A DNA stretch of 64,000 bases from Bugulina stolonifera (taxonomy: Eukaryota > Bryozoa > Gymnolaemata > Cheilostomatida > Bugulidae), in contig OW285187.1 in assembly GCA_935421135.1 (NCBI GenBank), forward strand, positions 33,482,818 to 33,546,817. Direction: 5' to 3'. The notes under the pieces were generated by a model. That model saw only the letters and a program-made list of their open reading frames with translations, was not told where the DNA came from and made no database searches. The position numbers and the translations under genes were made by a program. Numbering within the stretch: the stretch's first letter is position 1; every line of letters starts with the position of its first letter. This document shows, piece after piece, positions 53,313-64,000 of this stretch.

Positions 53313-55306
53313 ATGCATGCAGCGTTACTTTCTCTTCGACTCTTCAAGCGAAGTTGTCAAAGGTGTATGGTAGAGCAATTGCATCATGATTCATGGTTGT
53401 CAAACAGTGTTGCTTCATGCACTGCAAAGAGAATGTATAAGTGTAATGTGAAGACACAGGCAGCAAAACCCATGCTTCCAGCCTATGCAGACTCAAAATC
53501 GCCTCTCCTTGTTCAAAAAATGATGCAGGAGGATTTTATGTTAATAGAAGACTTTGTGTGTGAAGAGGAGGAGAGACAGTTGCTGAAAGAGATTGAGCCT
53601 TATATGGCCAGATTGAGATACGAATACTCGCACTGGGACGATGTGAGTTACAGATCATGTTCTTGGGATAGCATTGTATATTAAAAATTTTATATCTCTA
53701 AACAATCAATGAGTTTGTTTGTCTAACCAAAAGTGACGTCAAATCCCGGCAAGGCGTAAGATGGTGAGCGATGAATGGGATTAGTCTATACTCATCTATC
53801 TGCACTGTACATGTACTATGTTCCTCATAATATGGAAACCTCCTTGAATCTTTTTAGGCTATAAATGGCTATCGTGAAACTGAAAAGTCCAGCTGGAATC
53901 CAGCAAACACTCACATAATATGTAGACTAAAAGAGAAAGCATTTACCAGTGTTGGTAAACCCACAGACTTTGTGCATGTGCTGGACCTGGAAAAGGGTGG
54001 TGTAATAAAACCTCATAAAGACAGCATTCGAGTATGTAAGGTACCTGCTAACCCTAACAATGGGCGTAGAAAGGGTTAGCTTTCCTATTTATCTTCTTCT
54101 GAGTTGACAACTCATATGACCTACTAAATGTTTCTCCTTCCATAAGTTTTCTTAGTACAATGGGTATTCAGTAGAGAGAAGATAACTCTTGGCTAAAGTT
54201 TATTATTACAATAGCATACTTGATTTTATGCAAGGAATTTATCTTTTGAGCAGACAGAGACCAATTCCCGACGACCTATTGTATATTACTTTACCAACTG
54301 CATGTACGTGTACTTATATTGTCACTGTTATATTACATTGCAGTTTTAGTCTCATGTAATGTGATGTATGTGTTGTATTCTAGTTCTGTGGAGATACGAT
54401 TGCAGGCATATCTCTCTTGTCTCCAAGTGTAATGAGATTAGTTGCTATGGATGACAAAGAGACCTCAGTAGACGTTCTCCTTAAACCAAGATCCTTATAT
54501 ATAATGAGGTGGGTACATTTCCATATATGGACTAGTAAGCTAACATTCATATGAGCTATGTGTGCATCCCTAGGGCTGGACATAGCTTTATGTATGAAGG
54601 TAAGCAAGGTTAGAAAGCATATTTTTCTGCTTAGATATTCGTTACAAAATAATGTTGTGTGGGATCAATCGTATTACTGTGCATACACTAGGTCAATCGT
54701 ATTACGGTGCATACACTAGGTCAATCATATTATAGTGCATACACTAGGCCAAACGTATTACAGTGCATACACTAGGTCAATCGTATTACAGTGCATACAC
54801 TAGGTCAATTGTATTACAGGTCAATCGTATTACAGTGCATACAATAGGTCAATCGTATTACAGTACATGCACTAGGTCAATCGTATTACAGTGCATACAC
54901 TAGGTCAATCGTATTACTGTGCATACACTAGGTCAATCGTATTACAGTGCATGCAATAGGTTAATTATTCTACGGTGCATACACTAGGCCAAGTGTATTA
55001 AGGTACATACACTAGGTCAGTTATTTCACAGTACATGCAATAGGTCAATCGTATTACAGTGCATACACAAGGTCAATCATTTTGTATAATTCTACATTTC
55101 TCTCATGGAATTATGCCACTCTACTTGGTTAACAAATCATCTGCTTATGTAAGTATTGATTTATTATCAGAAATTCGGCAAGATATAACTACACACATGA
55201 AATTCTGCACAACGACCACTCATACTTCAAGGGGAACCACGTAGAAAAAGATCGAAGAATATCAGTTATATGTAGAAACAATCCAACTGATGACTGTAAG
55301 TCATGA
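53313..55306 (+). CDS. ALKBH7: ALKBH7, mitochondrial AlkB-family dioxygenase
   Basis: Four exons, 53313-53642, 53858-54031, 54384-54508 and 55171-55306, give 254 residues; human ALKBH7 is 221. Residues 1-30 ([18 protein letters not shown]) are basic and free of acidic residues, like a mitochondrial targeting peptide. Conserved blocks follow: [39 protein letters not shown] with the Fe-binding H-x-[39 protein letters not shown] with the distal His, and RRISVICR with the 2-oxoglutarate Arg. The family is a 2-oxoglutarate/Fe(II) dioxygenase linked to programmed necrosis and mitochondrial RNA processing. Intron 3 holds a large minisatellite. The start is inferred from the first ATG after an acceptor site; the leader is about 30 residues longer than in vertebrates. 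Confidence 0.93.
54231..54275 (+). repeat. Partial copy of the tRNA-like palindromic repeat
   Basis: The segment gcaaggaatttatctttt followed by gagcagacagagac matches the left arm and inner edge of the element at 48213-48383 with one inserted T and one substitution. Only this end is present. It lies in ALKBH7 intron 2, so the family is interspersed. Confidence 0.75.
54660..55080. repeat. 28-30-bp minisatellite in ALKBH7 intron 3
   Basis: About 14 copies of a unit close to 'ggtcaatcgtattacagtgc' plus 'atacacta'. Some copies are shortened or carry substitutions. It fills most of the intron between exons 54384-54508 and 55171-55306 and leaves the splice sites intact. Confidence 0.93.
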
Positions 55307-55647
55307 CTCCTATAATAACTTCCATAATAATGTATATATTCATAACAATATTGTTATTGTATATTAATTTAATGTTTAAAATTACTTGAGCAATGTGATC
55401 ATTTTCATGTTGATTTAAAATTCTATAAATAAATATATATTATATAATATATAAAATCTATATACATGGAATCATTATTGTTTTATCGATATAGACTAAT
55501 ATTTTTAGAATTGAATTATATATATAATAATGAGATGGCAGTCTGTACAAACTATAACCTAACGTACTTGAGTATAACAATACAATTTATGAAATTATCA
55601 CAGTTACATTGAACGCCTTCCTGGAGCAGCATTTGGTAAAATAGTTG
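55307..55647. other. Convergent intergenic region, ALKBH7 and HEAT-repeat gene
   Basis: About 340 bp of AT-rich sequence with aataaat-type signals near 55425, probably overlapping 3' UTRs of the two converging genes. No exon was seen. Confidence 0.6.
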
Positions 55648-58600
55648 TTACGCTGTGGCAGCTTCAAGTGTTTTAAGCACGTGTTTGGCTTCAGTAGCCA
55701 AGATACCTTCTCCTCGTTCACGTTCTTTCAACATGCGGATGATTTTCTTTTCTGTAACCTGCAGTGCCCCAAAGGCTCTGATAACCTCGCGCCTCACGTT
55801 GTCACTTGGGTCCAACTCCAACATCTCTGTGAGAACCCGCAGAACTTTGGTCTGTTTAATCCCCAATGTCCCCTGAAATATAACTAAACTATAGACTCTA
55901 TGAACAAAAAGGCATTTAGTCACTTTGCAATTTATATCCTTTTGTCACATATCCAAACAAACAAACATACATAACTGTCAACTTACCAGTGAGGTCACAG
56001 CATGAGCTCTTATAGTAGGGTCCAGATCGGAAAGTCTTTTTATAACAGTCTCTGCTGCCCGGGAGTACATATCCAACACTCCAAGGGTGTGTGCCGCTTC
56101 CATCCTCACCATCTACAAAATAAATATTACAACACTCATTTATGAGGACATGAGACTGTTTGGCACAGTCATGTCATAACTACAATATTTGAAAATGATG
56201 TCATGCATTTACTGTTACTGAAATAGCAAAGTAGAAAAGTTAAAATAACTCTTGCAGTGGAAGCTAATTTATTCAGAATTCCTACCTCTACTGAGTCGTC
56301 CCAGAGACGTCTCTCTAGGATAGAGTAAACCAATTCCTCCCCTTCTACTGTGCTGCAAGCATTCTTCCTTCCAAGATGCTGTAGAAGCTGAGCAGCTTCT
56401 CTTCTGTATCCCCATACTGGAGATTTGGTGAATTGCTTCAGTACTACTTCCACCAGGTTCCAGCTTGATTCATTGAATTGTTTTATTAATATCCTCAACG
56501 CCTATAGATAAACACAAGCATTCCTCATTACCAGGTATATCCCCCTGTATTGTTGGTCAGAAACATCGTGTATTGTTGGTCAGAAACATCGCATGGGCTT
56601 TGTTCAAAGTAGGTAATCATCAAAATTTAATATTATTTATGTAAATAATACACACCTCTGCTTTTTTATGAGTGTCATCTCCATTGTTTAAATAGTGCAG
56701 CATCTTGTCAACTGCACTAGAATTTTTGACACATATTTTACCGAAAGCAATTGATGCTTCAAAGGACACTAAATCATTAACATCCCTGTTCTTGCAGAGA
56801 TGAGCCAACACTTGCACTAGTTCGTCAAAGGAAGGTATTTGCTAAAGTACAGAAAGAGCGTAGTTTGTTCATTATTCAGCATTCACATAATATATATTAA
56901 CAAAAATAAAAGTAATGGATACAACATATGGGATACAGAATTCATACTTGTATATCATCAAGTATCACAGGATAATTAACAAACTTCTAGTCTCGACCTA
57001 TATGTTGTAGGATACTTACTTTGTTTATAAAAGAAATGTCCTTGGCCTGACATAAAGTTTTTAGCATGTCAAGCCTCACCTCCTTGTTACCAACGATTAA
57101 ATAGTCAACTAGTATCTGTAACAGCTCATCTTCCAGGCACCCTATTGTAATTATACTAGTATCATTAGTATGTACATGGCTATGATGTGATTATGGCCAT
57201 GGTAGAGTGGATGCTGTTGCTGCCTTTATACTCGTATAAATGAGTAAACACTGCTCTTGAGTAATAATAACTTGTCATCACAAACCAGTATTTCACACCA
57301 GACAAGGGGAGACTACTTACCAAGTTTAATTAAAGCCTTTGCTGCCTCATATTGCACCCTTTCATCAGTATCCTGTATTATAGCATTCTTTAAAGCTTTA
57401 TATACCTCAGAATCTGAGCACTCTAACATTCCAAGTTGCTGTAAAATAGGGGAACAGTTGACATCACTGCAATCTAACTAGTAATAGTTCTTACAAAAAA
57501 CGCTGACATTATCACCAAGAAGATGTATTTAGCCAACAGTTACTATAAAAGAAAACATTTGTTGCATAATGTGCAGCAAAAGGTCTGAAGTTCAGCTACA
57601 GTCATAGTTAGTCCCTAACCAAAGAAGCAAAACATTTACCTTGGCAGCATCTTGTCTTTCCTCTGCATATGGTGATTTCAGGCTAGTTTCATAAAGGTAC
57701 TACAAGTAAAACATGCAAAATATGGATATAGCATAACTACATTATTTTGTAAACCAAGCATGTCAAATTTTTAACTTCTCTTCTTTTGACTCATAAAATT
57801 GTTCTAAAATTGACCAAACAGCAGGGTTGATGGCTATGTTACAATAACACTGTAAACCTACCTGAACACGGTCCCACTTTAGCCCAACATGTCTTAATTG
57901 ACTTTTGTCTGATTTAGCTAAAATAATGCAATGAAACAAAATTTTAACCAAACATGGATGACAAGGCAATACGAGGTTTGTAGAAACAATTTTGTACAGT
58001 ATTCCACAATCCATCCTCTTGATGAGTAGTCAACTTTTAATCATATAACAAACTACATTTGTACATATTCTGGCAACCTAATATTACTAGCATCTGGCAA
58101 ACCTTGGTGCTAAACTATTAATCATAATTAGAAGTTATCCTCTCTCAATTTGTTTTCTTGAAGGAGAAATTGAGAGTGGATAACTTCTAATTATGATCAA
58201 GCCTAGCAAGCTGAAGGCTGGGCTATTACACAGATGATAATATTGTAATATTAATCCAGTGAAGTTAGAGTAAGGTCACATGACAGAAGAATAAGAATTT
58301 CAGTCTCATATGAAATGGTTGCAGAGGAAAGGGAAATGTTGGACTAGGTTAAGGCAGTGTTGGAAGGGAAGTATGTATAGCTGGTGCTAATCAAGCTAAG
58401 GTTAATACACTTACTACCTACACTCTGAATAATGTAGATATACTGCGACATCATAAACTTGTATAATATTATACAAAGGGACACAGGTACACAGAATAGA
58501 CTGGGGCCAGGTGGACTAAACAGAAATCTTAATTTTGCTACATTATGCAAGTGCTGAAACATGTACAGTACATGTGTATATAATAGACAGAATGAGTACA

Positions 58601-60853
58601 GTCGAAGGAGATTGTGCAAATTACCATCTTCACAATCTAATAATTGTGCATCACCTTCCGGTGAAACAGCATGGCTGCTGCCATCATCTTCTATCTCATC
58701 TATACATTTCATAAACAACAGTGTAGTCACCATAATACTCTTTATATGCTGTCTGGTTATAAATTAATAAATAATATGCTTTAATTTTACCCTTTACGTA
58801 CATTGTTGATTTTTATAACACATTTTGTATGATTGCAGTTTTATCATTGCACTCATATAGAGCTAGTAATCCCAGATAGATGTTCTGAATGAAGAACGGC
58901 TATTTCTTTATAATGTGAATATAATACAGTCATGTAGAATACTAGTAAGCTTAGCTTAGTCAACTCACCTGTCTTAATAGCACCTAACGCAAATGCCATT
59001 TTGCTGGCACCTCTTAGTGATAGACTGCTTGTTCTACAATACAGTTACAATAGAGCAGCCTGTTGCAGATACAGAAACAAAAGAGCACAACTCCTTACGG
59101 TTATGTTAACATAATGGATAGCATTATATAAAAATGTGATGCTGATACTGAATTTTGCATCACATGGGCCTACAAGCCAATCATCAGCAATGTTCAGTAG
59201 TATCATAGATGATGGTACAAGTTGCTTGAACAAAAGACTAAAAATATTCAACATAGAATTTGGTGGCTTTAGTGACAACTGACAACAAAGTGCTGATTTT
59301 CATCTTGTACTTGACATATAAGACCCCCTCCATTATCACCTTGGTTTTGTCTGATCCATTAGTTTTCGTTGGTTAACTACCATCATGCGGGAATACAGTT
59401 CATCTTCTTTGCATGCTTTACATTTGCCGTTCCCTTTGCAGTAATGCATGTTCAGTTGCAGGAGAGTTGCAAGGTGCCTATTACGTTCAATTCTCTTCTG
59501 CGTCGTATAAAGTTGTCGTACTCTCTCAGCTCCGAATAAGTATTCAAACGCCTTAACTCGGTGCATGAGACTGCTATTTGCAGAAGACTTTTGTTGTTTT
59601 GCTTTCCATGCAACATAGCCACAAACTTTTAACTTCAAACATGGTTTCGACCCACACGTTTCACAGAAACTGCTGTCATGTATAATGACCTGCTTACTAT
59701 GTGGATCAGCAGAAACAGATGCTGCAGTGTTATAACTTACGACATTTCTACCAGTTACTTCGTTTACTTGAATTATAATTGGGGAAAACTTGGGTAAATT
59801 ATTTTTCCGAGCTGCACTAGGAAGAGTTCGCTTAATGAATGAAACAGATCTCGGTCGCTCAAAGTAAGCACTATCAGCACTTGTTGCAACGGGCTTTAAG
59901 GGCGGTATTGGTGGTAATATCTGTTTCTTGGAAAATATAGGTAACTGGTGACTTTTGTTCGGGTTCTTACCAACTTTTTCCTCTTTTTCTTTATCCCCTT
60001 CCCAGCCAAGTGATATCTTGTTTTTGGTAGTGTCCGATTTAGCAGTTACATGCTTTAAAAATAAATTCATTCGTGTCACAGTTTTCAATTGATGTTGACA
60101 AGGTTTACGATCACTAAGTACATTGTACATTTTCTTAGTTATATGAAATTTATTACGAACAATTTTGCTTGCGACGCGTTCCAAACGCCGTTTTATTCGA
60201 CTCCATTCTTCGACAGGAAGTAGATGGGGTGGAGTTCGCTTCACTTTACATCGCCTATTTAAGCATCTCTTTTGCACTGTTGTTAGAAGATTTTCTGTAA
60301 TCCAAGGTAGTATATACCCTGCACCATATGTGATAGCCTTAAGTTTCAACATTTTAGCATTTGTCTTTTTGCTTTGATTCTCTACTGAAGGAACTGAAGT
60401 TAGAGTAGAACGCTCCAATTTCCACTGCTTAATGACTTTTACTCGGTAGTCATTCCGAATTTTAATCTTTTCCAAGCTGTCCGCATACGTAACCTCATTT
60501 CTATGAAACAGCTGTTGGAACTCAAACTCCAAAAGAGACCCAACTCTATCAGATGAAGATTGTGAATGCCAGCCAATTTCTGGCATATGTGTAGAATCAA
60601 TACTATCGACTTTATCTTTGAATTGAATTGGGCAACCAATCTCGCATGGCTTGTTAGACGCCCCACATACTACACATTTATTCATCATCTTTGTTAGCTC
60701 CAAGTTTACCTCTTTTTGAGCTGCTCTTCTCTTTATGTTTTCTTTCATTATATCAAAATCTATTAATGGTGTTCTCTGAAATTTGAGCCTCTCCTTGAGT
60801 TCTTTCTTCTTCTGATTAGACAGTCCAGAGCGATTGAACAGTGCATCAGCCAT
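55648..60853 (-). CDS. HEAT-repeat protein, HEATR4-like
   Basis: Eleven exons on the minus strand give 920 residues: 60853-59340, 59033-58969, 58699-58625, 57917-57862, 57699-57640, 57438-57321, 57141-57020, 56841-56656, 56501-56286, 56112-55987 and 55872-55648. A single large exon encodes residues 1-504. It starts MADALFNRSGLSNQKKKELK and is basic, with Cys clusters CVVCGASNKPCEIGC, CETCGSKPC and CKGNGKCKAC that could bind metal. The rest is alpha-helical HEAT repeats such as RVQYEAAKALIKLG, EVRLDMLKTLC, WGYRREAAQLLQHLG, MVRMEAAHTLGVLD and VRREVIRAFGAL. HEAT solenoids are protein-binding scaffolds. The architecture (long N-terminal part plus C-terminal HEAT, about 920-1000 residues) resembles HEATR4, but I cannot confirm this from memory of that family. 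The 58121-58197 hairpin lies in intron 3. Confidence 0.85.
58121..58197. repeat. Hairpin inverted repeat in an intron
   Basis: Arms of 31 bp at 58121-58151 (atcataattagaagttatcc, then tctctcaattt) and 58167-58197 pair with a single mismatch around a 15-base loop. The shape fits a small MITE or a folded RNA segment. It lies in an intron of the HEAT-repeat gene. No target duplication was evident. Confidence 0.85.
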
Positions 60854-61064
60854 TTTTCTATTATTTCTGTTGAGCGCTGACGTTTACGAAACCTCTCTCA
60901 ATCTAGTGCTACAACTGTGTTGAGCAAGTTCTAGCAAACTATGCTTTTTTTATTAAAGTTATTTCAACAATAGCATATTTTGTAGAATCATGTACATTTA
61001 TGAAATGTAACAATGAGTTGACCTAACAAAGTGCAGTGTTATGGTAAAAATCTCCTTCAACTTT

Positions 61065-63058
61065 TCATGGTAAGCTAAAAAAAAATTTGTCAAATAATGT
61101 AACAGTACCAATATGTGTTGCACTAAATGTCGTAATAGTGATGGGAATACTACTACATACGTGTTAGTTGGAGCTAATGCTGGAGTGGATTGACCGACTG
61201 GCATAGCCTTAGTCTCTTCCTTGTATTCCTGATGTTTCCTAGCAGGAGTTCTGTAGATTATTAGTTTGGTGTCATTATAGAGTCGACCTTGCTTAACCAT
61301 CCTTTCTGGTGCTGGCCTGCCGTCAGGGTCAGGAAATACAAATGATGCAATGTTTTGTGGGTAACATTTGTCACGATTCTAAAAATGAAAAATTACAAAG
61401 TATTTTCAAATTGAAATATTTCACCTTTAGGATTACTAAATTATGCCGTGTCATGTTATATTCAGAGATTATTATAGGTGCTCACTACAACATGTTGATT
61501 GGTGTAGGGACAAAAGGTTGCATAAATAAGTATGTCCTATTAATATACAGTGTATACTTAACTTAGTGTTAATATGAACATTTAACTAAGAACAACAAGA
61601 CTCTACATAACTGAAAATGGGACTATGATGTTTGAAGATAGTTATTAAAATGATACATAAAACTGTTTATCAGTAATATGTCGCCCACAAATACCTGGTG
61701 GTTCTGTAAAACAATTCATTTACATGATGTATAAATTCATCAACAAAGGATATAAAAATGCTTATGCTACGATACAGTGCAAAATAATTTTATATTATTT
61801 GAAAAGGAGGTGTATTCAATTAACTCGTGCCGTAAATCATAAATACAACCACAACATCTTAACCCATAGATTTCATAATAATAATTTATCACCTTTGCAC
61901 ACATTGTACATGTACAATGTAGAAACTGTAAAATATCATCATATTATAACAAAAGATAATTATTATAGAAATAGAAGATGTGATAATATACACATAATTA
62001 GGCAAAAGAGCTTTTTACTGATAGGCATCGAAAGTCTTCCTTGATACATGTAGTACATGTATAAGGCATGAGCTCTTGAATTATATGCAGTAGAGTTGTC
62101 TTACCACACGGCTAATGGGCAGTGTCTTAGCCTTAGGAATTTCCTTAGAATAGTACTTGAGGTGTACCACTGGAGTGTATCTGTTCTGTGAATCCTCAGT
62201 CTGTTCTGGAAGAGCTGGCAGACTTGCAGTGGTCTACACAAATAGATGGAATAGTACACTTGGTGTCCAGTATTCATTCAACAACACTTACACATCATAA
62301 TATGTGTTCAAGAGTGAATGGCCTACCACTCTGCATGTGCAGTTATTTCTTTACCCATTATCTTATTCGATTGAATAATTGTATCACATATGTGATTTTC
62401 ACAGGATGAGGTAGGTAGTGCCGGAATGTTGTACTACGGGAGTATAGGAATGATGTACATCAGCATTAGACTTACAGAAACAGGCTGTCTTGATGATAAT
62501 GTAGATCTGCCTACAGTTTTTGTCATTGATGAAAAGTCACGTTTAGCTAAAAAGAAAATCAGCAGAATGAATAGCACGTATTGAGTAGCATGTAATGAAT
62601 AGCATGTAATGAATAGCACGTAATGAACAGCACGTAATGAATAGAACGTAATGAATAGCATGTAATGAATAGCATGTAATGAATAGCATGTAATGAATAG
62701 CACGTAATGAATAGCACGTAATGAATAGAACGTAATGAATAGCATGTAATGAATAGCATGTAATGAATAGAACGTAATGAATAGCATGTAATGAATAGCA
62801 CGTAATGAATAGCATGTAATGAATAGCATGTAATGAATTTATTATATACAAAAAGTATGCAAGCCATGTCTGTCTGACAAATCTTTATTTAGCTCAGTAG
62901 CAATCACAAAAACAGATTTGCTTTGACTGAAGTGTATATAACTTACAAGCTCTAGTGAGCATACGACTCCCCATACTCTCTACTGAGTTTATGGCAGCTT
63001 CATACACCTTGTCCTGTATCTGTACTAACTGCTTACTCAGCCTGTCCAGTGCTTCACG
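61065..63058 (-). CDS. Unrecognised protein, C-terminal part (5' end outside window)
   Basis: Five exons on the minus strand share one frame: 63058-62947, 62546-62476, 62233-62105, 61378-61161 and a 10-nt last coding exon 61074-61065 (C TTA CCA TGA). They encode about 179 residues. The first visible exon predicts an amphipathic helix (REALDRLSKQLVQIQDKVYE). The remainder is Ser/Thr/Pro-rich with short conserved-looking stretches: RYTPVVHLKYYSKEIPKAK, ASFVFPDPDGRPAPERMVKQ and LIIYRTPARKHQEYKEETK. I do not recognise the family. More exons must lie to the right, because the intron before 63058 runs to the window edge. It ends about 210 bp before the HEAT-repeat gene on the same strand. Confidence 0.7.
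62567..62836. repeat. 14-bp tandem repeat in an intron
   Basis: About 19 copies of a 14-bp unit close to atgaatagca(t/c)gta. 14 is not a multiple of three, so three reading frames merge into a 14-residue period on the minus strand, which creates three long spurious ORFs. It lies in the intron between exons 63058-62947 and 62546-62476. Confidence 0.95.
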
Positions 63059-64000
63059 CTAAACAACAGAGAAAGTTTAGCATTAGTTTACCTGAGATAA
63101 GCATGTACTGTATTATGCTGTATAGACTAGCAGTAGTATAGTAGCAATGAAAAGCCGTACATACACTGTAGCATTGTTGTACAAGAATACATGGATTTAT
63201 AGTATGGTTCACAAAATCATTAGCAGAGTCATTAGGGAGAAGAATTTGTAATTACTGAAAGTGCTGGAGAGAGAGCTAATCTGTTAGGACTACTTATATT
63301 GTGTAAACTGCAGATCATGGAAGTATGAAATCATATTATTTAGCCAGCTGCACTCAAATAGAGCAAACCAAGTCACTTGCAGAAACATGATCTCATATAC
63401 TTGTAACATGTACACCGCTGTGATGCTCTGAGTATAAAATGTAATGTGGCATAGAGTCGTAAGGCATTAATCATAATAATGGAGTCATCTTGCTATGCTC
63501 TCTCCTGGCTTTGTAAGAAAAGAGAGGACAAATTCAAACTATAATCAATGATTGTTGTGAGATACATTTACATGTACAATTAGACTGTAGTTCTCATAGC
63601 ATTGTACTGAGATCACATATTATCAGACATGGGCACTCGAGTCATTTTACTCGACTCAAGTTAACTCGAGCAACAGCTTTTCATTACTTTTAATTGACTT
63701 GTGCTTTTGTACTGTGTGAAAGCTGGGAATTGACTTTTACTTCTACTCTCCTACAAAGCATGATGCTTGACTCTTACTTTACTCTAATCTCTCAGCTATC
63801 AATGATAATTCTATTGGTTTAGGTGTAATTATGTAATAAGTCTTGTCCACCATAGAGAAGCTGAGAGGCTTATAGATAAACAGACCTACCATTACAATAA
63901 GTGCAAATTTGAAATAGCCTTTGTTCCTCAGAACTACTTTAACTGACAGAAAATTGGATCTAACACTAAGTATTACCTATTGTGTGTTGTCACACTTGTA
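63059..64000. other. Intron sequence to the right window edge
   Basis: About 940 bp of presumed intron of the unrecognised minus-strand gene. I saw no exon, RNA gene or transposon. A short imperfect run of 'actcgagt'-type words is at 63635-63670. Confidence 0.5.

Noticed and set aside
54581..54600. Possible micro-exon (AG-GCT-GGA...) between ALKBH7 exons 3 and 4
   Set aside because: Its phase does not fit exon 4, and skipping it gives [18 protein letters not shown], exactly the family pattern.
62434..62867. Three overlapping minus-strand ORFs of 102-131 codons with a regular 14-residue pattern
   Set aside because: They are a product of the 14-bp tandem array in an intron; all three frames are open for the same reason.

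Overview
The window is intron-rich eukaryotic DNA, AT-rich outside exons, and carries ordinary metazoan housekeeping and ciliary/centriolar genes: triosephosphate isomerase, a KCTD1/15-type BTB protein, LSM14, TAF4, MDM1, MTFP1, alpha-COP (COPA), ALKBH7, a HEATR4-like HEAT-repeat protein, and two genes I could not name. KCTD1/15, MDM1 and ALKBH7 point to an animal. Short introns, tight gene packing and decayed non-LTR retroelements suggest a compact invertebrate genome, and a sponge or another early-branching animal is my best guess. The sequence alone does not prove this. All gene models below were built by hand from reading-frame continuity, GT-AG splice sites and family conservation. All 84 introns in the ten spliced models with consistent frames are GT-AG.

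Layout. TPI1, lacking its first exon(s), runs + from 2338 to 7746. The KCTD1/15 homologue (+, 9470-11858) converges on LSM14 (-, 17939-12617). LSM14 diverges from TAF4 (+, 20735-24796), which is followed head-to-tail by MDM1 (+, 25800-32181). MDM1 converges on MTFP1 (-, 33925-32861). Next come a 5'-truncated retroelement (35850-34960) and an unrecognised, probably frameshifted gene (+, 37076-38170). COPA (-, 47762-38728) follows. A transposon-rich block (48.2-52.8 kb) holds two decayed reverse-transcriptase fragments, one of them split by an inverted-repeat DNA transposon, plus a palindromic tRNA-like repeat. ALKBH7 (+, 53313-55306) converges on the HEATR4-like gene (-, 60853-55648). The end of another minus-strand gene (63058-61065) runs off the right edge.

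The genes do not form one pathway. TPI1 is glycolytic, LSM14 acts in P-bodies and mRNA repression, TAF4 in TFIID, MDM1 at centrioles, MTFP1 and ALKBH7 in mitochondria, and COPA in COPI vesicle coats. No operon-like, viral or prokaryotic system is present.

The most unusual observation is in COPA. Three separate short tandem duplications (51 bp x6, 44 bp x2, 39 bp x3) each straddle an exon/5'-splice-site junction and so multiply the splice donor. In the 51-bp array the unit is 17 codons and has no stop, so choice of donor could add up to 85 in-frame residues to the second WD40 propeller. Other points of interest are a nested SINE-like hairpin insertion inside a retroelement ORF, a DNA transposon inside another retroelement, several foldback repeats, a coding minisatellite in TAF4 and a strong abundance of the palindrome TACATGTA.
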